A stretch of 64,000 nucleotides of DNA from Uliginosibacterium sp. 31-16 (GTDB taxonomy: Bacteria; Pseudomonadota; Gammaproteobacteria; Burkholderiales; Rhodocyclaceae), in assembly GCF_030730865.1 (NCBI RefSeq), contig NZ_JAVALZ010000001.1, forward strand, positions 310,001-374,000, read 5' to 3'. This document shows, piece after piece, positions 27,569-36,339 of the stretch (the first letter of the stretch is position 1; every line of letters begins with the position of its first letter). Under the pieces are notes generated by a model. It searched no databases. It saw nothing but the letters and a program-made list of their open reading frames with translations, and was not told the DNA's origin. The translations under genes and the position numbers were made by a program.

Positions 27569-28705
27569 ATGATCGACTATGAAGTTCTGAAGCTCATCTG
27601 GTGGTTGCTCGTCGGCGTCCTGCTGCTGGGCTTCGCCATCATGGACGGGCATGACATGGGAGTGGGAACGCTGCTGCCCTTCGTTGGCAAGAGTGACGAC
27701 GAGCGCCGCGTGATCCTCAACAGCGTTGGCCCTCACTGGGAAGGCAATCAGGTATGGTTCGTCACCGCCGGCGGAGCCATCTTTGCCGCCTGGCCGCTGG
27801 TGTATGCCGCGGCGTTCTCCGGCTTCTACTTTGCGATGTTGGCGGTGCTGTGGGCACTGTTCTTCCGCCCGGTCGGCTTTGATTACCGCAGCAAGGTGGC
27901 GGACCCGCGCTGGCGTAATTTCTGGGACTGGGGAATCTTCGCCGGCAGTGCCGTGCCTGCGCTGGTCTTCGGCGTTGCTTTCGGCAATGTGATCCAGGGC
28001 GTGCCCTTCCACTTCAGCGAAATCATGATGCCCTATTACACCGGCAGCTTCTGGGCGCTGTTCAATCCCTTCGCACTGCTGTGCGGGGTGGTGAGCCTGA
28101 CCATGCTGGTGGCCCATGGCGCCAACTATCTGGCGATCCGCACCGAGGGCGAGATCCAGCAGCGTGCGCGCAAGGCGTCGGTGATCTTCACTGTGCTTAT
28201 GCTGGCGGGCTTCGCCATCGGTGGCGTGATGGTGGCTGACATGCCGGGCTATGTGATCACCTCCGTCGTGGAGCCTGCCGCTGCGCAGAGCCCGCTGGCA
28301 AAGACGGTGATCCAGCAGAATGGTGCCTGGCTGCTCAACTACAAAGCCTATCCGCTGACCCTGGCACTGCCTGTGCTCGGCTTTGTGGGCGGCCTGCTGA
28401 GCCTGCTGGCGATCCGCCTGAAACGGGATGGTCTGGCCTTCATCTGCACTGCGGTGGCCGAGCTGGGCATCATCTTCACGGCCGGGGTCTCGATCTTCCC
28501 CTTCGTGCTGCCTTCCAGCAGCCAGCCCGGCAGCAGCCTGACCGTGTGGGACTGCGTTTCCAGCCAGCGCACGCTGGGCATCATGTTCTGGGTGGCACTG
28601 ATCATGACGCCAATCATCATCGTCTACACCAGCTGGGCCTACCGCGTGATGCGCGGCAAGGTCACCGTTGAACACATCCAGGCCAACAAGCGTTCGGCCT
28701 ACTGA
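27569..28705 (+). CDS. cydB: cytochrome bd ubiquinol oxidase subunit II
   Basis: 378 residues with eight to nine helices. It starts 3 bases after cydA. Recognisable blocks are LIWWLLVGVLLLGFAIMDGHDMGVGTLL, GPHWEGNQVWFVTAGGAIFAAWP and the C-terminal SSSQPGSSLTVWDCVSSQRTL. It forms the oxidase core with CydA. Confidence 0.98.
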   Translation: MIDYEVLKLIWWLLVGVLLLGFAIMDGHDMGVGTLLPFVGKSDDERRVILNSVGPHWEGNQVWFVTAGGAIFAAWPLVYAAAFSGFYFAMLAVLWALFFRPVGFDYRSKVADPRWRNFWDWGIFAGSAVPALVFGVAFGNVIQGVPFHFSEIMMPYYTGSFWALFNPFALLCGVVSLTMLVAHGANYLAIRTEGEIQQRARKASVIFTVLMLAGFAIGGVMVADMPGYVITSVVEPAAAQSPLAKTVIQQNGAWLLNYKAYPLTLALPVLGFVGGLLSLLAIRLKRDGLAFICTAVAELGIIFTAGVSIFPFVLPSSSQPGSSLTVWDCVSSQRTLGIMFWVALIMTPIIIVYTSWAYRVMRGKVTVEHIQANKRSAY

Positions 28706-28720
28706 AAAAGGAGATTCATC

Positions 28721-28825
28721 ATGTGGTATTTCAGCTGGGCACTGGGCACAGGCTTCGCCGTGCTGCTTGCGGTAGTGAACGCCTTGTGGCTGGAGTCACA
28801 GGACGAGCGCAACAACGCCGAGTAA
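28721..28825 (+). CDS. cydX: cytochrome bd small subunit CydX
   Basis: 34 residues. It starts MWYFSWALGTGFAVLLAVVN, the conserved CydX helix, and ends in an acidic tail. AAAAGGAG lies upstream and cydB ends 15 bases before. CydX stabilises the haem site of the oxidase. Confidence 0.95.
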   Translation: MWYFSWALGTGFAVLLAVVNALWLESQDERNNAE

Positions 28826-28833
28826 TGTGAAAG

Positions 28834-28855
28834 GCTGGCGGGTTCGCCCGCCAGC
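28834..28855 (+). promoter_or_regulatory. UUCG-capped hairpin between cydX and the Crp-like gene
   Basis: Perfect 9-bp stem GCTGGCGGG / CCCGCCAGC closed by a TTCG tetraloop and no T tract. It sits 4 bases before the AGGAGA ribosome site of the next gene. It could protect the cyd mRNA end or modulate translation. Confidence 0.6.
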
Positions 28856-28871
28856 TGCAGGAGAACGAATC

Positions 28872-29453
28872 ATGCAAGAGACATCCGGATCAGCCGAACG
28901 CCAGCTGGCGGCCGGCAATCTGCTCTATCAGGCAGGCCAGGGAGGCAACGCGTGGCTGTTACTGGAAGGCAGCATTCGCCTTGACAGGCCCGAAGTCCGC
29001 GACGAATCAGGATTTGCCGGAATCGCCATCAAGGGCGACATCCTTGGCGCCGAAACCATGCTGCTGGGCAACTACACCTACACCGCAACAGCACTCACGC
29101 CTTGCAAGCTGACACGCTGGCCGGAGGGAAGCTCGCAACCTGAGCCTGCGGCTTTGCTCAAGGCACTCAGCAGTGCAGAACGAAGAGGCGCTGATGCCGT
29201 CGCAATGCGTTGCGGCGAGGCCGCCACGCGCGTACGCCGGCTCATTGCATTAATGGCCGCCACATCATCGTCACGCCAGCTCTCACGCCTCATGCTTCCC
29301 GCTCTGCGCGACATGGCAGAGATCACCGCACTCACCATCGGTACAGTTTCCCGGATTCTCGTTCAGCTACAGGCGGCCGGTGACCTTGCCCGCAGCGAAA
29401 CCCGACGGGGCAGGCCGCGCAACACCGCTCTCGCCAAGCCGAACTTTCTTTAA
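28872..29453 (+). CDS. Crp/Fnr-family transcriptional regulator
   Basis: 193 residues from ATG 28872 (AGGAGA upstream). The N-terminal cyclic-nucleotide-binding-like barrel is shortened (GNLLYQAGQGGNAWLLLEGSIRL cut: LLLEGSIRL, IKGDILGAETML). The C-terminal helix-turn-helix reads DMAEITALTIGTVSRILVQL with a basic wing. No FNR-type N-terminal cysteine cluster is seen. Its place after cydABX suggests control of respiration, which is inference. Confidence 0.85.
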   Translation: MQETSGSAERQLAAGNLLYQAGQGGNAWLLLEGSIRLDRPEVRDESGFAGIAIKGDILGAETMLLGNYTYTATALTPCKLTRWPEGSSQPEPAALLKALSSAERRGADAVAMRCGEAATRVRRLIALMAATSSSRQLSRLMLPALRDMAEITALTIGTVSRILVQLQAAGDLARSETRRGRPRNTALAKPNFL

Positions 29454-29560
29454 TGCAGCTCGCAAAGCCTGACACCTACTCCGAAGCGGCCGTGCGCAAG
29501 ATCACCGGCAAATCCGACAAGGTCAGCGACCTCATCAAACGCTACAAGAACGAGCGCTAA
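29453..29560 (+). pseudogene. remnant of type I restriction subunit HsdR
   Basis: A 35-codon frame, starting on the stop codon of the Crp-like gene, encodes AVRKITGKSDKVSDLIKRYKN and then stops. This matches the helicase-linked block of HsdR that normally continues into the AVTVDLLTTG segment. It is a fragment of a once larger gene; the junction with the Crp-like gene is immediate. Confidence 0.55.
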
Positions 29561-29607
29561 GTCGTACCGCTTCGGTCGGCTATGTCGTAAAGATGGGCAA
29601 ACCAATG

Positions 29608-29910
29608 GCCACTAGCTAGGACTTTGTGAATTGGGTCTGCACAGAAGCGATCGACCCAGATTGGCTGAAATGGCTTTTTGTTGCAGAGACGGAAGCCCTG
29701 CCGAAATTTGGGAAGGGCTCCACTCACACGACCATTTATTTCCCGGAAATGATTGCGCTACACACCGCACTCCCTCCGATTGAAGAACAACACGAAATCG
29801 TCCGCCGAGTAGAAATCCTCTTCGCTTTCGCCGACCGTCTCGAAGCCCGCCTCGCCACTGCCCGCAGCGAAGCCCCCAAGGCCAAGCGCGGCAGGAAGGC
29901 CACAATGTAG
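29608..29910 (+). pseudogene. remnant of type I specificity subunit HsdS (C-terminal part)
   Basis: About 95 codons with no start codon context. WLKWLFVAETEALPKFGKGS, TTIYFPEM, LPPIEEQHEIVRRVEILFAF and ADRLEARLATAR match the end of a target-recognition domain and the C-terminal conserved helix of HsdS. The N-terminal region is missing. With the HsdR piece it shows a deleted type I restriction-modification locus. Confidence 0.7.
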
Positions 29911-30212
29911 GGCATCAATCGCCCGCAGGGCATTGCGCCGCAGGCATGCTCGCAAAGCCTCGCCCGGCGGGCTTCTTCAGGCATGCATGCTGAAGATGTC
30001 GATAACAAGCGCCTCTCCACCCCACCCTGCCGCAGATCCTGACCAGAGGCCGCTTTCCGGCCCACATCCGGCGCAATGCCGCTGCGCGGCGATTGACGCC
30101 CTACAAACAAAAACCACTCCGCTCATCGCTCCAGCCATTCGTACAGCGTGCAAAAAACAATGCGCTCGCGCATAATCAACAAATAATTGTTGAAATGGCG
30201 CGAGAAAACAAA
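29911..30212. other. intergenic region upstream of the RloA-like gene
   Basis: About 300 bases. The left part has GCATGC/CTTCAG-type repeat sequence like other gaps here. The right end, before the ATPase gene, is AT-rich (AATCAACAAATAATTGTTGAA, cut to CAACAAATAATTGTTG, an inverted repeat at about 30177-30192) and probably holds the promoter and operator. Confidence 0.45.
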
Positions 30213-31409
30213 ATGCTTCACTCCCTTCGCTTCTCGAACTTCTTCTCCTTCGCGGACGAAACCGAGGTTTCTTTCGTCCTCGACGCCCGTTCGAACGGCA
30301 CGGAGAGCAGCTTCGCCTCCACCGCCACGGACCGGCGCCTGAGCAAGCTGCTCGCCGTGGTGGGCGCCAATGGTGCGGGCAAAACGAACCTGATCAAACC
30401 GCTGGCCTTCATTGGCTGGTTCGTCTCGCAATCGTTTTTCCTTGGCGACAACCGCACGACCACAGTGCAACCGCACATCATGAGTAACGATCAGGTCAGC
30501 CGGTTCTCGCTGGAGTTCGAGATCGGCGGCAAACTGTATCGCTACACCCTGCGCCTGACCCAACAGCGAGTGTTGTTCGAATCACTGGAACTCAAAACTA
30601 GTCGACTGTTCAGCACGCTGTTCACGCGCCAATGGGATGAAGTCGCCGGCAAGGAAAAAATCGTGCAGCGCGGCTTTAGTCTGCCGCAAAAGCAGGCCGA
30701 AAAGGTCAAGCCACTCGCCGCTCTGATATCCACCGCTGCGCAGTACAGTGTCCCTGTCGCGCAGGAGATCGTCACAAACCTCGGCAGACTCTGGTGCAAT
30801 GTCGGCGCACTTGGTCGTCAGGCGTTCGCAGGCCAGCGTGACATCCGTGCTGCGGCCGAGTTTTTCGCCGAAAACGAAGAACATCGCAAACAGATGGCCG
30901 CACTGCTGCGGCAATGGGATTTCGGACTGGCAGACGTAGTGCTCAGGCAGCAAAGAATCATTTCTTCAGACGGTCGCGAGGAAGATGTTCTGATGCCTTA
31001 TGGCGTCCATCGCGCCGAGAACGTCGAGATGCAGCTGCCCATGCTGATGGAATCGAGCGGCACGCAAGCGGCCTTCAGCCTGCTGACCTCCCTGCTCCCT
31101 GCCCTGACGCACGGCGGCTACGTGGTGTTCGACGAACTGGAATCCGACCTGCACCCGCTGATGCTGGAGCCGATCCTGAATCTATTCATCAGCCCGAAGA
31201 CCAACCCGCATAACGCCCAGCTGATCTTTACCTGCCATTCGGTGGAGATCCTGAACCTGCTCAAAAAGGGCCAGATCATGCTGGTGGAGAAGAACGAACG
31301 CTGCCGCAGCGAGGCCTGGCGCTTGTCGGACATGGAAGGTGTACGTGCGGACGACAATTTCTACGCCAAGTACATGGCCGGTGCCTATGGCGCCGTGCCC
31401 ATGCTGTGA
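30213..31409 (+). CDS. AAA15-family ATPase (RloA-like), probable anti-phage component
   Basis: 398 residues from ATG 30213 (GAGAAAAC upstream); ATG 30195 is an alternative. The SMC/ABC-like ATPase begins LRFSNFFSFADETEVSF, with Walker A VVGANGAGKTNLIKP. A long middle insertion with helical content follows, then GTQAAFSLLTSLLP (signature region), Walker B GGYVVFDELESDLHP and the switch His in LIFTCHSVEILN. This layout matches RloA and the ATPases of OLD/PARIS-type defence pairs. The gene for an RloB TOPRIM-like protein follows after 9 bases. It lies on the debris of a type I restriction locus, the context in which rlo genes were first named. Confidence 0.85.
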   Translation: MLHSLRFSNFFSFADETEVSFVLDARSNGTESSFASTATDRRLSKLLAVVGANGAGKTNLIKPLAFIGWFVSQSFFLGDNRTTTVQPHIMSNDQVSRFSLEFEIGGKLYRYTLRLTQQRVLFESLELKTSRLFSTLFTRQWDEVAGKEKIVQRGFSLPQKQAEKVKPLAALISTAAQYSVPVAQEIVTNLGRLWCNVGALGRQAFAGQRDIRAAAEFFAENEEHRKQMAALLRQWDFGLADVVLRQQRIISSDGREEDVLMPYGVHRAENVEMQLPMLMESSGTQAAFSLLTSLLPALTHGGYVVFDELESDLHPLMLEPILNLFISPKTNPHNAQLIFTCHSVEILNLLKKGQIMLVEKNERCRSEAWRLSDMEGVRADDNFYAKYMAGAYGAVPML

Positions 31410-31418
31410 GGCGTACAC

Positions 31419-31928
31419 ATGGCCAAGCGCCCGCACCGCAAGACCAACCGGACCGTGCTGATCGTGGTGGAGGGCGAGACCGAGGAGGCCTTCGTCGCCC
31501 ATCTCAAAAGCCTCTATTACCAACGCGGCATGCGCTTGTCCGTCAGCATCAGGAATGCTCACGGGCATGGCCCCCAAGGCATCATCGACAAGCTGAAATC
31601 GGTCGCCCAGACAGCAGATTTTGAGCACCGCATTGCGGTGCTGGATGCTGACATCCCACTGACTGCAACTGAAACCAAGTGGCTGCGCGGTGCAAAGGTC
31701 GAGCAAGTGGTTTCCGTGCCCGCCATCGAAGCGACGCTGCTGGCGATCCTTGGCAAGCATGCCCCGGACATGACGGAGGCCTGCAAGAACGAGTTGCAGA
31801 AGCATGCGCCGGGCGACCCCACGGACGTTCGCTACTACGCAAAACATTTCCCGCTCGAAGCGCTTGAATTGGCTCGCGGCAAGGTTCCGGTTCTCGACGC
31901 GCTGATTGCGGCCGTCAGCACAGAGTAA
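31419..31928 (+). CDS. rloB: RloB-like protein (TOPRIM-related), probable nuclease partner
   Basis: 169 residues. TVLIVVEGETEEAFVAHLKS carries the acidic Glu of a TOPRIM-type site, and HRIAVLDADIPLTATE supplies a DxD. The rest (NAHGHGPQGIIDKLKSVAQ, VVSVPAIEATLLAILG, KHAPGDPTDVRYYAKHFP) agrees with the RloB family. By analogy with ATPase-TOPRIM defence pairs it could be the effector released on infection; activity is not proven by sequence. Confidence 0.82.
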   Translation: MAKRPHRKTNRTVLIVVEGETEEAFVAHLKSLYYQRGMRLSVSIRNAHGHGPQGIIDKLKSVAQTADFEHRIAVLDADIPLTATETKWLRGAKVEQVVSVPAIEATLLAILGKHAPDMTEACKNELQKHAPGDPTDVRYYAKHFPLEALELARGKVPVLDALIAAVSTE

Positions 31929-31945
31929 TTTCTGAAAGCCCTCTC

Positions 31946-33910
31946 ATGTTCAAACGCATCCTCTCGGCCCTGACCGGCAAGAACGAGTCTCCCGCTCCTG
32001 CGCCGGCTCAGCCTGCCAGCCCGTCGAAAGAAGAACTCATCACCGTCTATGACGCCTATGGCCGCGAGTTGCAGATCACACGCAGCGACTGGCGCGAGAA
32101 AATGCTGCAGCCCAACCTGGAGCTGAAGTGGGACAAGCCGGACGAGCTCTACACCATAATCGTCTCGGCGCTGAACGATGGTTTTGCGGCCGACCTCGTG
32201 CCGGCGGCCGATCGCCTGCTGGTCATCGACACTATCCCGGAGCGCAGCCACACGATTCACGGCATCGTGCTGATGAAAAACGGCCAGCTCGATGCGGCGG
32301 AAGCCACGCTGCGCGCGGGCATGCGCAAGGTGGGTGAAACCAGCACGCTGCTGACCAACCTCGCCAAGGTGCATGCCGAGAGTGGCGACGAAGCGCGTTC
32401 TCACGAAGTGCTCTGGCAGGCTGTGCAGGCCGACCCGAATCAGGACAACGGCCTGCTCTGGTGGGCCACCATCCAGCGCGACCGTGACGGAGAGGCCGGC
32501 TATCTTCAAGCCCTGCGCACCGCCGCCACCCTGCCCGGCAGTTGGCGCGCGCAGCTGTGGCTGGCGCGGCATCATCTGGAGCACGGTGAAGTCGATCAGG
32601 CCAGGGCACTCTACGCCGAGGTGCTGGCCGGCGGCCAGTACGACAGCAGCACGCTGATGATGATTTCGGGCGACCTCGGTAACAACGGCCAGGTGCCGCT
32701 GATCCTCGAGCTTGTTGGCCCGGCCTTCGACGAGAAGAAACACGACCCGATGGCAGGGCTGAACCTGCTGCGCGCTTACCAGCATCTGGGCAAGGCAGAC
32801 GAAGGCGAAGCCCTGCTCGGCCGGATGTATGCGCTAGGCCACGCGCCGATCAAGCAGCATCTCAATCAATTCGCGCAGGCCTTTCAGGAAATGCGCAAGC
32901 AAGCCGCGCAAGGCACGCCCATCGATCCGGCCGAATTGAAGATCACCACACTGGCGATCACCCAACCGATCTGGCACTACGGCCTGCGCAATGCCGATTG
33001 GCTCTTCGCGCAGAAACCGGAAGGCGCGCCCGAAGTAGGCTTCTTCGCCCTCTCGAAAATGCCGGATGGCTCCGAGCGCGCGGAATCACAGCGCGAAGAC
33101 GATCTGGGGCGCTACACCCGCGCCATTCCGCTGTATCTGGCAGAAGCCGCGCATTACTGGAGCGACTACGCGGCCTCGACCTACATCCTCGTAGTGGAAG
33201 GCGGCGGCCCGATCCTCACCGCCGGTGAAACGGATGGCAATGCGCTCTTCGACATCGTGCCGCCGACCATGAAGTATTTCGTGACCGGTGAGCTGGGTTG
33301 CCGCGGCGAAGGCGAAGCCGCCAGCTGGCAGATTTCCCTGAGCCTGTGGGACTGCGCAACGCGCAAGCAACAGGCAACGGAGAGCGGTCACGCTACGAAC
33401 GCAGAACTGGGCTCACTGGTGCTGAAACTGGAGCAGCGCCTGATGGCGCGCATCGGCCTGAAACGCGAACAGCCCCTGGACGAGTTCTACCTGCACCCGA
33501 CAGCGGAAGTGTTGGCGCCCTACCTCACAGAGCTGGGCCAGGCCTTCATGCTTACCCTGGCCGCCAACAAGCACATGCCCACCTCGGAAATGTGGGGCGA
33601 GCGCGCCATGCTGGAATGGCCACTCAACATGGCCCTGCACTGGCCCAGCGTCGAGGTGCCGAAGCTGATGTATCTCTCGGGGCTGGGCAAAGCGTTGGAC
33701 TACGGCTCAGGCGTGCTGCCCGAATACAAGGAGCGCAGCCTGCAACTGCTCAAAGACGCACAAGAGGTCAGCAGCACTGCAGCCAGACTGGCCCCGCTGG
33801 TCTGGCGGGTCTTCGGCATGCAGGATGAGCTCGACACCCACCGGAAGACGCTGCCAGCCGATACTACCCCCGCGTATCGAGCATGGCTTGAGCGCGTCAT
33901 GGAAATATGA
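31946..33910 (+). CDS. large TPR-containing protein, function unknown
   Basis: 654 residues, 17 bases after rloB. An N-terminal KRILSALTGK and a Pro/Ala linker are followed by about 250 residues of helical repeats of TPR type (TIHGIVLMKNGQLDAAEATL, LLTNLAKVHAESGDEARSHE, RAQLWLARHHLEHGEVDQA). The C-terminal half has an alpha/beta region (ASTYILVVEGGGPILTAGET, KYFVTGELGCRGEGEAASW) that I do not recognise. It is probably cytosolic. Whether it belongs to the RloAB module or is a neighbour is open. Confidence 0.75.
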   Translation: MFKRILSALTGKNESPAPAPAQPASPSKEELITVYDAYGRELQITRSDWREKMLQPNLELKWDKPDELYTIIVSALNDGFAADLVPAADRLLVIDTIPERSHTIHGIVLMKNGQLDAAEATLRAGMRKVGETSTLLTNLAKVHAESGDEARSHEVLWQAVQADPNQDNGLLWWATIQRDRDGEAGYLQALRTAATLPGSWRAQLWLARHHLEHGEVDQARALYAEVLAGGQYDSSTLMMISGDLGNNGQVPLILELVGPAFDEKKHDPMAGLNLLRAYQHLGKADEGEALLGRMYALGHAPIKQHLNQFAQAFQEMRKQAAQGTPIDPAELKITTLAITQPIWHYGLRNADWLFAQKPEGAPEVGFFALSKMPDGSERAESQREDDLGRYTRAIPLYLAEAAHYWSDYAASTYILVVEGGGPILTAGETDGNALFDIVPPTMKYFVTGELGCRGEGEAASWQISLSLWDCATRKQQATESGHATNAELGSLVLKLEQRLMARIGLKREQPLDEFYLHPTAEVLAPYLTELGQAFMLTLAANKHMPTSEMWGERAMLEWPLNMALHWPSVEVPKLMYLSGLGKALDYGSGVLPEYKERSLQLLKDAQEVSSTAARLAPLVWRVFGMQDELDTHRKTLPADTTPAYRAWLERVMEI

Positions 33911-34008
33911 TCATGAGCGAATTGCTGAAAATCGGGTTGGGCGGCCTGTTTTCTTTCGCCGGAGCGCTTCTCGCCGTTGTGGTTGGGCGAAGCTTGAGCG
34001 CGGATTAG
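33907..34008 (+). CDS. 33-residue single-helix membrane peptide
   Basis: The ATG at 33907 overlaps the stop of the TPR gene (ATGA). The peptide has ELLKIGLGGLFSFAGALLAV as a glycine-rich helix and a short VVVGRSLSAD tail. The overlap suggests it is translated; function unknown. It ends where a different frame begins to look coding. Confidence 0.4.
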   Translation: MIMSELLKIGLGGLFSFAGALLAVVVGRSLSAD

Positions 34009-34091
34009 AACTGATACTGGACAAAGCCGCTGCCGGTGACTTGAAAGCCATAAAATTCATTGCGGAAACGCTGGACGGCAAGCCCGGCTAA
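33990..34091 (+). pseudogene. short C-terminal remnant, DUF5681-like
   Basis: A frame without a start encodes LERGLELILDKAAAGDLKAI and ends in ETLDGKPG. This resembles the C-terminal GDxxAI...DGKP pattern of phage-associated DUF5681 proteins. Possibly debris of a mobile element next to the tRNA. Confidence 0.3.
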
Positions 34092-34269
34092 CAAACAGAA
34101 AGCAAGCCTCGACCGCTCAACACCGCCCCACAGCGCGCGCTAGATTAGCGCACCCGGAGTTTTCGGACGCCTTAAAGGCGCCCCCCAGCGCAGCAATGCC
34201 GCCTCCGGATAACTACCGAAATTCCCCGAATTTGCTTACAAAGTGCTTACACGAGCCCAGAAAAGCAAA

Positions 34270-34293
34270 AGGCCAACTCCGAAGAATTGGCCT
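34270..34293 (-). terminator. terminator downstream of tRNA-Met
   Basis: On the minus strand AGGCCAA / TTGGCCT around a ten-base loop is followed by a T-rich run (TTTGCTTTT). It lies 16 bases after the tRNA 3' end. Confidence 0.75.
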
Positions 34294-34309
34294 AAGTGCT
34301 TGAATCAGT

Positions 34310-34386
34310 TGGTGGTGATGGGCGGAGTCGAACCGCCGACCTATGGGTTATGAATCCATCGCTCTAACCATCTGAGCTACATCACC
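34310..34386 (-). tRNA. tRNA-Met (CAT)
   Basis: 77 bases including the encoded CCA. Cloverleaf: acceptor GGTGATG / CATCACC, D-arm GCTC/GAGC, anticodon stem with loop TTCATAA (CAT), T-arm GGCGG TTCGACT CCGCC. An elongator or initiator assignment is not made; the standard acceptor pairing at position 1 suggests elongator. Its 3' end points toward the accessory island, a common integration setting. Confidence 0.95.
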
Positions 34387-34574
34387 TCCGAAGAGCCGGC
34401 GATTATAGTGAGGCTTTGATGGCGGGTCAATCTCTTCGAAGCAGAATTTCCTTGCCCCCAACAAGGCCAAAGCACCGTCAATTCATGCACTTGGGCGGCT
34501 TTGAATTGACTTTGAAAGGTTGATCATCGACCATGCAGGCCTTCCCTGATCCCTTGGTTTTTCTGGAAAACACC

Positions 34575-34946
34575 ATGAAAACACTGCTGCGCATCGTGTT
34601 GAGTCTGGCTTTTCTGCTGGTTTCGTCGGTTTACGCTCAGTATTCCGGTCCGGTACGCCCGATCCCGGCCAATGCCCCCAAGGCCAAGATGTATGTGGAA
34701 AGCGAGCGCGTGCTGAACCTGAATGGCCGCGCGTTTTCGCTGGCGCCCGGCGGACAGATCCTCAACGAGAAGAACATGATCACGCTTACTTCGGCGTTGA
34801 GCGATACCTACACCGTGCGCGTGAAGTTCGATAACCAGTTGCAGATCCAGCGGGTGTGGATCCTCACCGTGGCCGAAAACGAGGTGGATGCACCGAAGCT
34901 GTCGGGCGATCCGTCATTCTGGGACTGGCTGTTCTCCTGGTTCTGA
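34575..34946 (+). CDS. exported protein of unknown function
   Basis: 123 residues from ATG 34575. A signal peptide (LLRIVLSLAFLLVSSVYA-QYS) precedes about 100 mature residues with no recognised domain. The mature part is beta-like (AKMYVESERVLNLNGRAFSL, DTYTVRVKFDNQLQIQRVW) and ends with aromatic SFWDWLFSWF. It precedes miaB and a hairpin, so it is probably its own transcript. Confidence 0.7.
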   Translation: MKTLLRIVLSLAFLLVSSVYAQYSGPVRPIPANAPKAKMYVESERVLNLNGRAFSLAPGGQILNEKNMITLTSALSDTYTVRVKFDNQLQIQRVWILTVAENEVDAPKLSGDPSFWDWLFSWF

Positions 34947-34956
34947 TCCTCCCATT

Positions 34957-34981
34957 CCCCGTTTCCCGCAAGGAAACGGGG
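34957..34981 (+). terminator. hairpin between the exported protein and miaB
   Basis: Perfect 10-bp stem CCCCGTTTCC / GGAAACGGGG with a five-base loop; a weak T tract (TGTTTC) follows. It ends 22 bases before the miaB start. Confidence 0.65.
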
Positions 34982-35003
34982 TGTTTCAAGAAGCGACAAT
35001 TTG

Positions 35004-36338
35004 ATGAAGAAGCTGTACATCCGCACCTTCGGGTGCCAGATGAACGAGTACGACTCGGACAAGATGGCCGACGTGCTCGCCGCCGGTGAAGAACTGGTCA
35101 AGACCGACAATCCCGAAGAAGCCGACGTGATCCTCTTCAACACCTGCTCGGTGCGCGAGAAGGCGCAGGAGAAGGTGTTCCACGATCTCGGCCGTGTCAA
35201 GCACCTGAAGCAAATCAACCCGAAACTGATCATCGGCGTGGGCGGCTGCGTGGCCTCGCAGGAAGGCGAGGCGATCATCGCTCGCGCACCGTACGTCGAC
35301 GTGGTCTTCGGCCCGCAGACCCTGCATCGCCTGCCCGAGCTGATCGCCGCCAAGCGCGAGTCCGGCAAGTCGCAGGTGGACATCAGCTTCCCCGAGAACG
35401 AGAAGTTCGACGCCCTGCCCCCGGCGCGCGTTGATGGCGCTTCGGCATTCGTGTCGATCATGGAAGGCTGCTCGAAGTTCTGCACCTACTGCATCGTGCC
35501 CTATACGCGCGGTGACGAAATTTACCGCCCGCTGGGCGATGTGCTGGCTGAAATCGCCGGCCTGACGGAGCAGGGCGTGCGCGAAATCACCCTGCTCGGG
35601 CAGAACGTGAATGCCTGGCGCGCGCCGGTGGAGCCGGGTTCGGACGAGATGGCGGACTTTGCCTTCCTGCTCGAATGCGTACATGAAATTCCGGGCGTGG
35701 AGCGCATCCGCTACACCACCTCGCATCCGCGCGAAATGACTCAGCGCGTGTTCGATGCCTACGCGAAGCTGCCCAAGCTGGTCTCGCACCTGCATCTGCC
35801 GGTGCAGTCCGGTTCGGATCGCGTGCTGGCGGCCATGAAACGGGGCTACACGATCCTCGAATACAAGTCGGTGGTGCGCAAGCTGCGCGCGGCGCGGCCG
35901 GATCTGTCGCTGTCGACCGACTTCATCGTCGGCTTCCCCGGCGAGACCGAGGCCGATTTCGAGGCCACCATGAAGCTCATCGACGAGATCGGTTTCGACG
36001 CATCCTTCAGCTTCGTATTCAGCCGCCGCCCCGGCACCCCGGCGGCGGAAATGCATGACGACACGCAGGAGAAGCTCAAGCTGGAACGCCTCGCCCGCCT
36101 GCAGAAACGCATCGACGAACTGGCCTCGGAAGTCAGCGCCAGCATGGTCGGTAGCACCCAGCGCGTGCTGGTCGAAGGCCGCTCGAAGAAGGATCCGGGC
36201 GAGCTGGCCGCGCGCACCGACAACAATCGCGTGGTGAACTTCAAGGGCAACCCGCGCCAGATCGGTCACTTCATCAACGTGAAGATCACCGCGGCGCTGC
36301 CGCATTCGCTACGAGGCGAGGTGGAGATTGCTGAATAG
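35004..36338 (+). CDS. miaB: tRNA-2-methylthio-N6-dimethylallyladenosine synthase
   Basis: 444 residues from ATG 35004. The three N-terminal cluster Cys lie in [21 protein letters not shown] and GGCVASQEG. The radical SAM triad is in [17 protein letters not shown], and a C-terminal TRAM domain ends the protein. It methylthiolates i6A37 in tRNAs. In relatives miaB is followed by phoH; here a metalloprotease and an ABC transporter lie between. Confidence 0.98.
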   Translation: MKKLYIRTFGCQMNEYDSDKMADVLAAGEELVKTDNPEEADVILFNTCSVREKAQEKVFHDLGRVKHLKQINPKLIIGVGGCVASQEGEAIIARAPYVDVVFGPQTLHRLPELIAAKRESGKSQVDISFPENEKFDALPPARVDGASAFVSIMEGCSKFCTYCIVPYTRGDEIYRPLGDVLAEIAGLTEQGVREITLLGQNVNAWRAPVEPGSDEMADFAFLLECVHEIPGVERIRYTTSHPREMTQRVFDAYAKLPKLVSHLHLPVQSGSDRVLAAMKRGYTILEYKSVVRKLRAARPDLSLSTDFIVGFPGETEADFEATMKLIDEIGFDASFSFVFSRRPGTPAAEMHDDTQEKLKLERLARLQKRIDELASEVSASMVGSTQRVLVEGRSKKDPGELAARTDNNRVVNFKGNPRQIGHFINVKITAALPHSLRGEVEIAE

Positions 36339-36339
36339 G

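Noticed and set aside
29440-29470. Second copy of the tRNA-Met 3' end as an attachment site
   Set aside because: No stretch matching the tRNA end was found near the left island boundary.
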